A stretch of DNA of 64,000 bases, taken from contig OX246746.1 of assembly GCA_945910005.1 (NCBI GenBank), positions 23,033,092-23,097,091 of the forward strand, written 5' to 3'. Of this stretch, positions 1 through 12,700 are shown one piece after another (the first letter of the stretch is position 1; each line of letters begins with the position of its first letter). The notes beneath the pieces are model-generated. The model saw only the letters and a program-made list of their open reading frames with translations. It did not search any database and was not told where the DNA came from. A program made the translations under genes and the position numbers. Origin of the DNA: Isoperla grammatica. Lineage: Eukaryota; Arthropoda; Insecta; Plecoptera; Perlodidae.

Positions 1-690
1 ATATCCCTATAATCTTTTGTATTCATAGACGACCATAGGTAGACTATTTGCAATCTATGGTTTCTAGGTATTGTTTTATATTCCTGACATTTTGCTTGTA
101 AAGTACAACATTCCATTCAACAATGCGCGCTTTTATACAATGACTCGACTATGACGTGTATAACTTCAATACCCATATTGCTTCATAGATTTTATTAAAA
201 TCCGTGGGTGGCGTTCAATATAATGCATTTTTATTAAAATTCCATCTATTGAGGCACATACAGCTCTTTGGTTCCAGACGATATTCATATACAATGTTCA
301 CAATTGCGTGAGTTGTTGAATAGACAATTTTATATTATGACATGCCATACACAGAGTTAGGAGACAAATAGCCAGCCAATAGGGAGGCAGCCTCCCTTGT
401 GGGGGTGATGAATGCCCCCTTATAGGGCATAAGGTGTGGCACCCCCTCCAATGTACAAATACCTACTAATTCACATTTATTGGAGGGACACAAAATAATA
501 TGAACGTAAGCACTATATTGTTTTGTGCCTGTAGCAAAGTTTTGCACAGATAAATTGTAACATTTTGTGCTGGCCTTTTATATTAAATAAATTACTATGT
601 TTATATAAACTGGTATTTGGTTGAGTCGGCGCCTCCTTAATATTAATAAATTATTGTAGGAAACCTGCCCAGGGACTGCCTCTCATCAGA
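1..690. other. intergenic, nothing recognised
   Basis: AT-rich sequence without a convincing exon, RNA gene or repeat. The short open frames here begin with non-ATG codons and have no splice context. Confidence 0.5.
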
Positions 691-699
691 ACACTAACT

Positions 700-960
700 A
701 GGTTTTGTGGAATCTAAAATAGTTGGAAGGAATGTCCGAGAGCTGTTAGTATGACTCAATCCCAGCATTCGCTCAGTGACTGAGGAAAACCTCGGAATAA
801 ACCTGCAGTAATAATTGCCGTTAGCGGGTATCGAACCGCCCTCCCCCCCCCCCCCCCCCCCCCTCAACACTACAAGTGTTGGATACACAATCCAGGGACG
901 TAATTCAAATGTACCGCGTTCTAGCTCTGAGTTAGGAGAGCAGCGCTACCTCTATAAGAA
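700..960 (-). repeat. tRNA-derived SINE copy with a poly(C) tract
   Basis: Read on the minus strand, the segment around 770-840 carries a diverged B-box-like GGTTCGATACCC and the conserved downstream words CCGAGGTTTTCCTC and GGACATTCC. These words also occur in the copy at 23205-23370, which makes this a dispersed family. A long run of C at about 841-862 interrupts the tRNA-like head. The head is too diverged to fold as a functional tRNA. Confidence 0.5.
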
Positions 961-2334
961 TTGTTAAACTGTTCAAAGAGCAGTCCTACTGTTTTATCGG
1001 CATTAGTGCAATCCAAAGCTTCAAAAGAAGGCGCGACCGCAAGAGCGCTCCACCGTCGACAAAAGGTATTGCCTTGACGTTTGACAGTTTGAACGTGTAT
1101 AACGAAAGTATCTGCATTATTTTGTTTTAATTATCATGGGGTTTAATTGTAGTGTTCCTCAGTGTAACACAAAATGAATCAGAGGGAAAAAATAAATAAA
1201 GTTACATTCTTTTCCCAAAAACATAAGTTTAAATACAGCATGGAGAATACAAATAAGAAGTGGCAAAGTACCGACGAGCCATTCGCGAGTTTGCAGTTTG
1301 CACTTCACAGAAGAGGATTACATTGCTAGATGGTTGCTGAGCACTGGTTGTTTATAAGTAGGTTACACAGCTCATCTGTTCTGTCCGTGTCTGTATTTGT
1401 ATTCGTTGCAACGGTCAACCCCAGCATTTCATCAATAGTGACAATTCCAAACATCGTCCTAGCTTAGGTTTTATTTATTTAATGTCTATCCTATTCAGTT
1501 ATAAAAACTGATTTACAAAGGAGGACCTTAAATAAAACTAAGCTATGCAAACAATGAATAGTAATGAAATCATAAATAACAATAACAACAAAAACAAAAC
1601 AAACTACTGAACTATATAAAATAAAATCAAGAACAAGAAAAAATAATTGACAAATGAAATAAAATCAAATAAAGTGGAAATTCAACATATTAAAAAATAA
1701 AAATAGAAGTATGCAAATAAGAAAGAAGATGAAGAAAAAAAAAAAAAATGTGGGAAAAAATTAATATATAATATATAAAAGTGAAAAAGAAGAAGAAAAA
1801 AAAGAAAGAAAAAAGAAAAAAAAGAAAAAGCCGTAACAGCCAATGGCGTGCCATAATCTAGTGTCCTAAAGTTAGGCCAGGCCTCAGTTAAGACCCCTTG
1901 TGAATCCGGCCCCTGGAAATTTCTTAGACAGCGGTCTTTAGGAATGAAGCTAGTACGCTCTATTGTCACCTTATCATTCTGACTTTCACCTCAGTCTTCT
2001 TAATCTTCACACATGTTTGTCAAGAGCTGAGAGTATTATGGCATACTTTATGCTTCTTTCTTCATCGGAAGTAGGCAGTGACTCTTATTTTATAAGTGAT
2101 CCGTACTTAACCATCAAATATTGGTCAAACTAAGGGCCACTTATACAATACCAGTCACAAGTAAAGGGCACCAAATCTTCCTTCTTGGCTGAAAAGAAAA
2201 AATTGGTTTATTTCCTTACTTTCATTGAGACTGTTCGACACAGGTTGAATAGAGACGAAATTAGGTGTTATTTTCGTGTTATAAAATTACATTCAATATC
2301 AACATATTAAACGTTTGGATTTAATTATGTCGTC
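961..2334. other. intergenic with purine-rich tract and a hAT-like end
   Basis: No gene is visible. About 1690-1830 is a purine-rich A/G tract. At about 1900-1917 the sequence reads CTTGTGAATCCGGCCCCTGG. The reverse complement of its end, CAGGGGCCGGATTCACAA, looks like a hAT terminal inverted repeat. A related left end occurs at about 6348-6365. No partner end was found for either. Confidence 0.35.
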
Positions 2335-2415
2335 CGTGGTGGCTCGTGCATTTGGGCGGAGTCCTAAGCGTACGCCACCTACAAACGTGGGTTCAAAACC
2401 CGCATAGGGCATGAA
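2335..2415 (+). repeat. tRNA-like SINE head
   Basis: GTGGCTCGTGCATTTGGG followed about 40 bases later by GTGGGTTCAAAACCCGC resembles an A box and a B box of a tRNA-derived SINE. The acceptor ends do not pair well, so this is probably not a functional tRNA gene. Nothing else is recognised up to about 4000. Confidence 0.35.
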
Positions 2416-4009
2416 TGAGTATCTGTAACTGTTTTTCATCTTCATCCATTAACCCTCAAAGTCTCGAGTATCACGACTACAATAAAAGGTACGTAAAGCA
2501 CAACCACAATTGTCGGAATCGGGATCGCAATCGTTTACCGGGAATCGTGAAAAAGTTAACTTGTATTGTTCTTATGGTGCAGTAAATAATAGAATCGTAG
2601 TGGCGTAATGATCTAGCGTGAGAAAATGTACGTTTGCGATCTTGATCCCGATTACGATCACGATGCCGACAATTAGCCTTATGGATCAAATTTAACAATT
2701 TTGGATAAAATTAAAATTTACCAATTTATTTTAAACACTACCAATTTAGCGTTTTTGTTGAGTACATTCTAATCATGGATGGTCATGTCTAGTTCTGCAA
2801 CAGTCTCAAATATTCTTATTGAATTAGTTACATACAAACACCCTGAATATCACGCTATACTCACTACACTACGCTCACTAATATCACGCTACACTAAGTA
2901 ATAAGTATAGCTAAGCTTATAGATTCTATTATATTTTGGAATTATGGTGGGTTTACAAACAAGTGTTAAGACCAAGAGAGGGCGCGAGCTCCAATCAGCG
3001 GCCGAGTTTCAAGCGAGCTCGCGATTGGCAAACCTTCTCGCCAGACATGGTTCATTCAAATAAAAAACGTTTCTATTCATTTGTAACAATGAAATAATAA
3101 TTACGATAAAAGTTTCTTATATTCATAGAAGGATACACAAGTTCTTTGATGATCTCCTGTCGACAGTTCCGTTGCAATGAGTCCCATTTGTGGCCAACCT
3201 GTATAATCAAGCTATGCTGCCTTGTACAGCGTACATTGGACAAACATAATCCACCCTCACTGGCAGTGCCTCATTCGTGGATCAACCTGAAACAAGAGAG
3301 ATAACGAGTTACTGGAGATAATTGGTAATTACCACGACATTTTGAATTGTTATTGATGCATGGTACATACACACCTTTATTGCCAATAATGTATTACTAA
3401 CTTAAATCTACTATGAAGTAAACTGAAATTAATGTCTAGTTAATGCAACATAAGCATCACAGTATTGTCATAATCTTCAACAATAATAATAAGTTATAAC
3501 AATAAAATGGGACGTTTACACATAAAGATACAAACACATCAACTAAAACTAACTGAAGGCTGAGCAGCATAACAATTAGTCATCACTCATCAATAATAAA
3601 AACAATAACAATTTAAACAGACACAAAAAACAACTTGACCACATTAAAAAATTATCAATTTTGCAGGGTCTTATGACATTTCAATTTCGTCTGCAATTAG
3701 AAATCAGCAAAGGTCAAATACTGCCCACAAATCCGATTTCATTAGATTATTACAAACGTACTTTGAAAAACTTATTTATTTATTTTATTTTATTTAAAAT
3801 GAAGCCTCTTTTACATTCTTTGGATAACATTATGAAATGTTTAGAATTTTTTAGTTGTCAATGTTTTAACTTAGTAACTACTCTATCCACATACATATTC
3901 ACCAATAGAGTGTTATCTAAGACTACAATATTATAACAATGTTACAATGTTACTATTACTAATTAATATGCTTCAATACTTATTATGCCAGCCTAGAGTG
4001 AGAGTGGTT

Positions 4010-4470
4010 CTGCAAAGTATTCCCCTACAGAGTAGTAGCATCTCCTTAAAAGTGCATCTTAAACTGCTTTTTTAAATTTATTAAGATATTTTATTTCTTT
4101 AAAGCTAGAGTTAAGAGTATTATATATTCTAATTCCACTTTCTGCTAAACCTTTTTGTCTTTTTGTTAGGTTGCACTGCGTTACTCTCAGTTGACTTTTA
4201 TTTCTAGAATTTCTATCGTGAATGTTTTAGTTTACAGTAAATAGGTTAAGGTGGGTATGAACAAAGATGATTACTTCATATATATATATAGGCACAGGGC
4301 ATGGGGAGAATGCGAAGAGCTTTAAATATGGGTTTGCAGTTAGCCCTGGACCCAGCTTGATCAATAACTCTAACCGCTTTTTTCTGGAGTACAAAAATTC
4401 TCTTAGCACCAGTCCCATTCCCCCATATGGCAATACAATATGTCATTATGGAATGAAAGTAGGCAAAGTA
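4010..4470 (-). pseudogene. LINE retrotransposon, 3' end of the reverse-transcriptase ORF (degenerate)
   Basis: On the minus strand, in broken frames, the translation follows the C-terminal region of CR1/L2/Jockey-like LINE proteins. Pieces resemble AYFHS.MTYCIAIWGNGT, then QKKAVRVI, then IYIYEVIIFVHTHLNLFTVN, then LTKRQKGLAESGIRIYN, and finally a CYYSV.EY motif near the stop. Frameshifts and stops break it, so it is a dead 3' fragment. The 5' parts of the ORF are absent. The family call rests on motif memory only. Confidence 0.6.
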
Positions 4471-4796
4471 AACGGATTTATTTGTGTTTTTATTTACTAG
4501 GTTGCTTTGCCGTCTTAGAACAAAACATGCACTAGCTAGCTAGTTTTGGGAGTAAGCTTTTTATGTGAGTTTTCCTCTAACAACTGGAGGGGTTGCATGG
4601 GGTGTAGCGGGAAGGGGGAGGAGGGAGGTTGTATGGTTACTCATAAGTAAGTGTATTGCCTTCAGTCGTGTACACTTGCTGGCGTAGATGATGGTAAAGA
4701 TATATCATTCATAAACACATCTTTGTTAGTACGTTAGGTCCTTGTTGTAGCATAGGCCTTACAAAATATTTCAAACTAGGCTTATAAAAGTTGCTG

Positions 4797-6165
4797 CATA
4801 CAATAACACTCAATAAGCGGTGCCAGACACGTAGTCTTCCTCTGGTAACAAAAATCTCATTTCACTGGCTGGAGTTGTTGTTGTTGTCAATTATGAGCAT
4901 ATTTTATGAGTGCCACCAAAATAACCATCAAATCTAGGTAAAATACTGGTATCACTCACACAATAACACTCACTTAGCGGTGCCAAACACGTAGTCTTCC
5001 TCTGGTTACAAACAGCTCATTTCACTGGCTGGAGTTGTTGTTGTTGTCAATGATGAGCATTATTTTATGAGTGCCACCAAAATTACCATCAAATCTAGGT
5101 AAAATACTGGTGTCACTCACACAATAACACTCACTTAGCGGTGCCTTACACGTAGTCTTCCTCTGGTTACAAACAGCTCATTTCACTGGCTGGAGTTGTT
5201 GTTGTTGTCAATGATGAGCATTATTTTATGAGTGCCACCAAAATTACCATCAAATCTAGGTAAAATACTGGTGTCACTCACACAATAACACTCACTTAGC
5301 GGTGCCTTACACGTAGTCTTCCTCTGGTTACAAACAGCTCATTTCACTGGCTGGAGTTGTTGTTGTTGTCAATGATGAGCATTATTTTATGAGTGCCACC
5401 AAAATTACCATCAAATCTAGGTAAAATACTGGTGTCACTACACAATAACACTCACTTAACGGTGCCAAACATGTAGTCTTCCTCTGGTGACAAACAGCTC
5501 ATTTCACTGGCTGGAGTTGTTGTTGATGTCAATTATGAGCATTATTTTATGAGTGCCACCAAAATTACCATCAAATCTAGGTAAAATACTGGTGTCACTC
5601 ACACAATAACACTCACTTAGCGGTGCCAAACACGTAGTCTTCCTCTGGTTACAAACAGCTCATTTCACTTGCTGGAGTTGTTGTTGTTGTCAATGATGAG
5701 CATTATTTTATGAGTGCCACCAAAATTACCATCAAATCTAGGTAAAATACTGGTGTCACTCACACAATAACACTCACTTAGCGGTGCCAAACACGTAGTC
5801 TTCCTCTGGTTACAAACAGCTCATTTCACTGGCTGGAGTTGTTGTTGTTGTCAATGATGAGCATTATTTTATGAGTGCCACCAAAATTACCATCAAATCT
5901 AGGTAAAATACTGGTGTCACTCACACAATAACACTCACTTAGCGGTGCCAAACACGTAGTCTTCCTCTGGTTACAAACAGCTCATTTCACTTGCTGGAGT
6001 TGTTGTTGTTGTCAATGATGAGCATTATTTTATGAGCGCCACCAAAATTACCATCAAATCTAGGTAAAATACTGGTGTCACTCACACAATAACACTTACT
6101 TAGCGGTGCCAAACACGTAGTCTTCCTCTGGTTACAGACAGCTTATTTCAATGGCTGGAGTTGTT
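4797..6165. repeat. 161-bp tandem repeat array, about 8.5 copies
   Basis: The word CAATAACACTCACTTAGCGG or a close variant recurs at 4801, 4961, 5122, 5283, 5443, 5604, 5765, 5926 and 6087. Spacing is 161 bp (160 once, where one base is lost). Each unit has a GTTGTTGTTGTTGTC tract and the word CATCAAATCTAGGTAAAATA. Copies are nearly identical in the middle, and the last one diverges after about 6165. No long frame runs through the array. Confidence 0.95.
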
Positions 6166-6344
6166 GTAGTCGCCGTCCTCGTTGTATCGTTATTTGGTGA
6201 TGTCACATCACTTATGAATGATGACATGATGTTCCGTGACATTGATATGTAAAAAAATACTAATCTAATTTCCTACTTCTTTAGCATCTAATACAAACAG
6301 GACCATTCGGGATAATTTACGACTATCGGTTGGTTACCTGGGGC

Positions 6345-6365
6345 CGGATTCACAAGCGGTCTTTA
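6345..6365 (+). mobile_element. hAT-like left end (solo)
   Basis: CCTGGGGCCGGATTCACAAG matches, in the opposite direction, the end at about 1900-1917. No right end was found downstream. Confidence 0.3.
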
Positions 6366-6899
6366 CTTAGGACCGGTCCGTAGTTTACTGTACCGTATGT
6401 GCTATTATAAATCCATGATAGGTCTATACTACACAGCCCAGTTGATAGCTAATTTCGTGGACATCACAGTGAACTTAAAATATTAATAAGGCGGTGTTTT
6501 AAAGTTTCGTGTTTTGTTTTTATAATACCTACACACTTTTAAAACAGACAAATGCGTATGTCAAGTTTAATAAACGATATCTATTTAGGTTCACACTTTG
6601 AAAAAATAGGCGAATTGCCACCATCTTTGAAAATAATCACCATTGATACTGTCCTACTGCTGCATCTAATTCTATTAACACACATTTTGTGTCTATTTTT
6701 TCTCTTTATATGTTCTCTGTGCCTATTTTAGAATTGATTATTTCTTACTTTAGAAGTATAGATTGATAGCTTGTATAAGTTACCTAATTACTTAGTTAAT
6801 TTAAGACGAATGAAATCATAGCGCTACATTATAAAGTAAGGGACCACAGTACACAGTAATTACGACACCTGCTAACAATGTCAGACGTCCTCTCACTTC

Positions 6900-7302
6900 T
6901 TGCTTAAGAGCGAAGGGTACCTTTAGGTCAAAAATCGCAGAAAATGTCCATTTACTAATTATTTTTCAAGAATTCTACGTTCAGAATCGAACACCTTAGT
7001 CCTAAGTCAACAGCGCACTGTGTTTTGGTCAGCCCTACAGAATGAATGAAATATTATATCCATTAGCATAGTTAGTTTGATTATTAAATCGATAATTAGT
7101 AATAAAATTAATTAGAAATAAAAACTATGCTAATTATAATGCAAGACATAATTTAGTGCAACTTCAGTATGTAGGACTTACCAAACCACACTTCTGCTCT
7201 GTTGATTCAGATTTTCGATTTCGAAGTCCATTATTGAAATAATATAATTTAAAAACAAAAATGTTGTGCGGTTTTTGACATAGAGGTACCCTTTGCTCTT
7301 AA
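6900..7302. mobile_element. foldback MITE with TTAA at both ends
   Basis: The left end reads TTAAGAGCGAAGGGTACC. The reverse complement of the right end reads TTAAGAGCAAAGGGTACC, and the arms continue to match inward for over 100 bp (GGTCAAAAATCGCA against TGTCAAAAACCGCA). A related foldback lies at 58150-58510. The flanks, at about 6820-6900 and 7415-7500, share a further direct similarity starting CATTATAAAGTAAGG. No transposase is present. Confidence 0.65.
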
Positions 7303-7477
7303 TATTACGCTTAAGGTAAGGTATTAATGTATTATTCAGGAATTTGAGTAGAATTGGGATGTAGATTCAATTCTAGAAGAAATTTTACAGTCATCGTAGG
7401 AGTTAGTAAGGTGCTTCCATTATAAAGTAAGGAAACATCTCAATAGCTCCGAAGATGCCAGCAAACAATGTAGCACA

Positions 7478-7832
7478 TCTTCTCTCTTCTTTTCTTGAAG
7501 GCCCAGATTGACTCTGCTAGTTGTAAGAGGCGATGAAAGGAGACCCGTCTCGGCCCGGGGTAGAATAGGCCCAGAGTGACTCTGCTAGTCGTAAGAGGCG
7601 ACAAAAGGAGACCCTCCCCCCCCCCTGAGTATTTCTCCCCCCACTTGGCCCTGCTCTCCCTTGCTGGATTTCCGTATGACGACCTACGCGAAGCACAATG
7701 GATCTGAATCGGATGTGGCTATATTCTTCATTGTCATCTATCTCATCTTCATTATCACCCGCTCATCATCTTCATCAGCCATTGTTGCAAAAATATGAGA
7801 CTTTAAGCCCCATTAATCAATCATCATCATCT
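7478..7832 (-). repeat. dispersed repeat with 68-bp internal units (copy 1)
   Basis: This is the reverse complement of the repeats at 17085-17460 and 33630-34012. It contains GACTCTGCTAGTCGTAAGAG twice (once as AGTTGTAAGAG), each followed by a GGAGACC word, then GGGAGAAATAC-like and CTTGCTGGA-like words. It ends in ATCATCATC-rich sequence. It is non-coding and probably a SINE or non-autonomous retroelement. Confidence 0.6.
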
Positions 7833-8514
7833 TGAAGTAGAAGCATATTTATAAATCCTGCAGCCCTCTATGAAACCCTATTCAGTACGGAAACAATATA
7901 CCTGACAACATATGACAATAGAATACAATTTACCCTGGAAGTACTTACAATCTTGTCTTCAGAGTACATATATCCAGTAATCGTTGCATGGTGTCACCTT
8001 TCATTACCTTGTTAATTAAATTCAATTCAATTTATATTGGTTTACATAACCCAATAAAGAATCAAGATTGAACATCATTATTGCTATAAATTACAATTTA
8101 GCGATATAGAAAAAAAACTGTTGTTTTGATATCGTGAATTTATTCATAAAGTCAACACTTCCTAAGAGCTAATTGCAAAATATAAATAATAAAAGAAAGT
8201 GCGTGCGTGTGTATGATGGGCTTGGAGGAGTTAATAAAATATTAGTATGCGAGTGCTGTTTGCGTTGGGGTGGTATCGGGGTAGTTAGTGATTGTGTATG
8301 GTTATGACCGTGGCATGAGGAGTTCATTTATGCCTAGAGATACATAGTAACTCGTTTTTTATATGTATTGCATTTTTATATCTTTATCCATTATATTTTA
8401 GTTATTAATTACTTATTAGTTATTATTATATTTACTGCATATATGTTTTATATTTTATATTTCGTATACATACAAATATATGAAAACAAATTATATATGG
8501 AGAGATAGCAATTG

Positions 8515-8565
8515 TAACAAAAGTTGGCCCGACTAGGTATCGAACCCAGTTGAGCAGTAGAACCT
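8515..8565 (-). repeat. tRNA-like B-box remnant
   Basis: The minus strand carries AACTGGGTTCGATACCTAGT, a good B box, with a weak upstream half. It is probably a SINE remnant. Confidence 0.25.
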
Positions 8566-8939
8566 CATCTGTTTGATTCTTCCATTGTTCAAATTGAAAT
8601 ACACCAGCCATACATCGTTTATAGGAGCAAATACTGTAATTTTTTATAAATCAGAAGAACAAATTTTTTTCAGATGTTTTGGTGTTGATATTCTCAATGA
8701 TGTGTCACCGATTCCAGATGTAATAGTCAGACAACTTAGTTTAGAGGCTCGAGCTAAATTATAACTTGACGACAAAAATATTTAAATTTCGAACTCAATT
8801 ATCGAATTAGAAATTCTTTGTACTTGAAGTGTTTAAAATGGCAAGGGGCAGAAGTTGAAATTTAGTTCCCAGACATCCATAATCTGAAATATTAACTAAA
8901 AATCAAGTCAAATCTCAAGGTAAGTTACATTCTTTGGTA

Positions 8940-9125
8940 TCTTCAGCACTATTATTTGTAGTCACAATTATAATGATCCTAGTGCCTCAGATAATCAGTA
9001 CAGATAATAAAGCTGGGCCAAACGAGTATCCTGCGATTAAATCTTTTGTGTACAATTGTTTGAATTTTTACTCTGTTTTAGTAGCAGTGGCCTTTGTGGC
9101 ATTAACACTTCTAAAACAAAGTTAA
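8940..9125 (+). CDS. possible terminal exon of a two-pass membrane protein (hypothetical)
   Basis: After an acceptor-like TATCTTCAG at 8939-8947, an open frame runs to a TAA at 9123-9125. It encodes two hydrophobic stretches, ALLFVVTIIMILVPQII and FYSVLVAVAFVALTLL, joined by a polar loop. There is no ATG at its beginning and no identifiable upstream exon. A donor-like CAAGGTAAGT lies only about 27 bp upstream of the acceptor, too close for a normal intron. I do not recognise the family, and chance is a serious alternative. Confidence 0.2.
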   Translation, partial: SSALLFVVTIIMILVPQIISTDNKAGPNEYPAIKSFVYNCLNFYSVLVAVAFVALTLLKQS

Positions 9126-9639
9126 CGCAAGATTGCTTTTCTTTGAATTTGAAAATGAAAAAATCAAAGAGGCAAATGGGGTAGTCAGGATTAATATTCC
9201 CCCCAAAAGTGCCTCCTGAAAGGTTATGTTATAGCCTGAAGAGCTATGAAGCCTGGCGAACTACTTTTCAAATAAAACCACTGTTAATTATTATCATAAA
9301 TTAACTTGATATTAAAATCATACGTTTGATTGACAACGTATACAAATGTTCAACTATTCAACAAGTTATAACTTAAAGCGCTGGAGCCTCTTCCATCATG
9401 GATTATCAGATGGACATAGTTTTATCATCATTCAATACATCATGGTGTTTTTATGTGCGTGTGCGTTGCGCGGCTAGTGTGCCGAATGTTTATGCAATCG
9501 GTGTATGTGCGTAAGTGACTGTGTTTGTTGTTAGGATGTGTATTGTGTATGGGTAGGGTGTGATTGCCATTCATTATACATTAGTAAGTGTAAGTGCTTA
9601 TGCACGGTTGATGTTTCCTTCACTTCAAAGCATTGCAGA

Positions 9640-9705
9640 AAACCGATAGATATGGCACAGTGCTATAGCACAGGCTCCTGATTCGATACTCGCCACCGGC
9701 AATCC
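9640..9705 (+). repeat. tRNA-like SINE remnant
   Basis: ATGGCACAGTGCTATAGCAC followed by TGATTCGATACTCGCCACCG has the layout of A and B boxes. The downstream ATTTGTCCGAGATTT resembles the shared tail of the SINEs at 700-960 and 23205-23370. Confidence 0.35.
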
Positions 9706-9745
9706 CGACTAAAGGATTTGTCCGAGATTTATCCCTACTCGATGT

Positions 9746-12700
9746 AGCATAGAACACCAGTGATTACATACCTGCTTATTTCCTTAGAATATCCTCAACA
9801 GATTGTTCCATCAGTCGTAGGGATTATATGATGATTGTAGTTTGTGTGCTTATCGTTATTGACAGAGACTGACATAAAAATCCTTTATGTACAGGCTCTG
9901 CTGACAACAGTTGCTTGTATCTTTGAGTATCCGTTCGTCCCCTGATGTCTGAACGGCAAACCATTGTAATTCATAAGTGAGAACTCTTTGGATCTCATAG
10001 AAATAGTACATATACATAAATCCTTTGTTGAGAGTGGTACAGACATCGAAAGAGGCGTATTTTGACGTATAACGTGCAAACAACAAACATCATGTGTACT
10101 CATCTTCGAACAAAAAAATAATTAAATGCTGTGAGAACAGAAGCACGTTGTTCTAACATACCTGAAACGACCATCATGGTACCAGTGAACGAAGCCGGGA
10201 CAGTCGAAATCAATTTTAATTATTTATTCGGGTAGCGAAATTCTTCGTCAGTGTTTAATGATGGATCCTGAAGTCTTCCTTTTCTTCACTCTTTAATTGG
10301 TGTAGATGCGCCTGTTTTTGTTTGTATGTTGGCAGACTGATCACTAAATGTAGATAAACCTGAACACATACAAACAAAACCAGTCACACGAATTCGCTCA
10401 ACCTGGTTCTTCCTGATGTTTGCCTACTCAAGGACATCCTTGGCGCTGATAACACTGCTTTAAGAACTCGTTGGACCGCGAGATCCTTCGTCAGTGTTTA
10501 ATAGATGAATGAATGATCGTATCCTGAATTCTTCCTTTTCTTCATCCTGAATTCTTCCTTTTCTTCACTCTTGTGAAGAACTTTTCTTCAGTGGTGTGAA
10601 TGCGCCTGTTTTTGTTGTATGTGGACAGATCTATCTTCGAATATAGATAAACCAGAACCACAAACAAACAAAACCAGACACAAGAATTCGCCCAACCTGG
10701 TTATTCCTCAGACGTTTCCCCACTTAAGGACATCCTTGGCGTTGATAACAGTACCTCAAGGCACAGTACACGGCTCCGTGGAAACTCGGCTATATGCCTG
10801 AGCTATCTTCACCTTGAAAGTGTCGATTTGCAAATTCGAGAGCCAGCGACACGAAATATGTGTTCAAAATATAATTTCTTTGCTGCTAGAAAGATTAAAT
10901 GTTTTCAGTATTGGTGCCATCACATGTAATTCGAATCTTGAATTCGAAGCTCTAATTTGTAGCGTGCTTCAAAGTTTCGAAGTAGTAGAGTGCAGATATT
11001 TTAAGTTTGACATAGTTTAAAAGCTGCAACCCCTCCAACCCCCCCTCCCCCCCCACCCAATAATATGACAACCACCCAGCATAACAAACATGACTGATAA
11101 TAGAAAATATAACATGAAATGAACAAATATGGTAGGTTGACAGGTTATCACGGGGTAAGGGGTGGTCCAATAGCGATGGAAGGGAGCAAAACACAAGAAA
11201 TACACAAATACAATTCAAGAAATAACTAGGAAGTTATTTAAAAAGTAATTATTAAATCTGCGTTAAAATTAAAGTTAAATAAAAGTAAGTAGAAACAGTA
11301 ATTATAATTTATACACTTAACAGAACCAAAACGAGGCAGCATAGAACACCAGTGATTACATACCTGCTTATTTTCTTAGAATATCCTCAACAGATTGTTC
11401 CATCAGTCGTAGGGATTATATGATGATTGTAGTTTATGTGCTTACCGTTATTGACAGAGACTGGCAAATAAATCCCTTATATTAGATTGAATATGCGCAG
11501 GCTCTGCTAACAACAGTTGCTTGTATCTTTGAGTTTCCGTTCGTCCCCTGATGTCTGAACGGCACACCATTGTAATTCATAAGTGAGAACTCTTTGGATC
11601 TCATAGAAATAGTACATATACATGAATCTTTGGTTGAGAGTGGTACAGACATCGAAAGAGGCGTATTTTGACGTATAACGTACACAACAAACATCATGTG
11701 TACTCATCTTCGAACAAAAAAATAATTAAATGCTGTGAGAACAGAAGCACGTTGTTCTAACATACCTGAAACGACCATCATGGTACCAGTGAACGAAGCC
11801 GGGACAGTCGAAATCAATTTTAATTATTTATTTGGGTAGCGAAATTCTTCGTCAGTGTTTAATGATGGATCCTGAAGTCTTCCTTTTCTTCACTCTTTAA
11901 TTGGTGTAGATGCGCCTGTTTTTGTTTGTATGTGGGCAGACTGATCACTAAATGTAGATAAACCTGAACACATACAAACAAAACCAGTCACACGAATTCG
12001 CTCAACCTGGTTCTTCCTGATGTTTGCCTACTCAAGGACATCCTTGGCGTTGATAACACTGCTTTAAGAACTCGTTGGACCGCGAGATCCTTCGTCAGTG
12101 TTTAATAGATGAATGAATGATCGTATCCTGAATTCTTCCTTTTCTTCATCCTGAATTCTTCCTTTTCTTCACTCTTGTGAAGAACTTTTCTTCAGTGGTG
12201 TGAATGCGCCTGTTTTTGTTGTATGTGGACAGATCTATCTTCGAATATAGATAAACCAGAACCACAAACAAACAAAACCAGACACAAGAATTCGCCCAAC
12301 CTGGTTATTCCTCAGACGTTTCCCCACTTAAGGACATCCTTGGCGTTGATAACAGTACCTCAAGGCACAGTACACGGCTCCGTGGAAACTCGGCTATATG
12401 CCTGAGCTATCTTCACCTTGAAAGTGTCGATTTGCAAATTCGAGAGCCAGCGACACGAAATATGTGTTCAAAATATAATTTCTTTGCTGCTAGAAAGATT
12501 AAATGTTTTCAGTATTGGTGCCATCACATGTAATTCGAATCTTGAATTCGAAGCTCTAATTTGTAGCGTGCTTCAAAGTTTCGAAGTAGTAGAGTGCAGA
12601 TATTTTAAGTTTGACATAGTTTAAAAGCTGCAACCCCTCAAACCCCCCTCCCCCCCCCCCCCCCACCAAATAATATGACAACCACCCAGCATAACAAACA

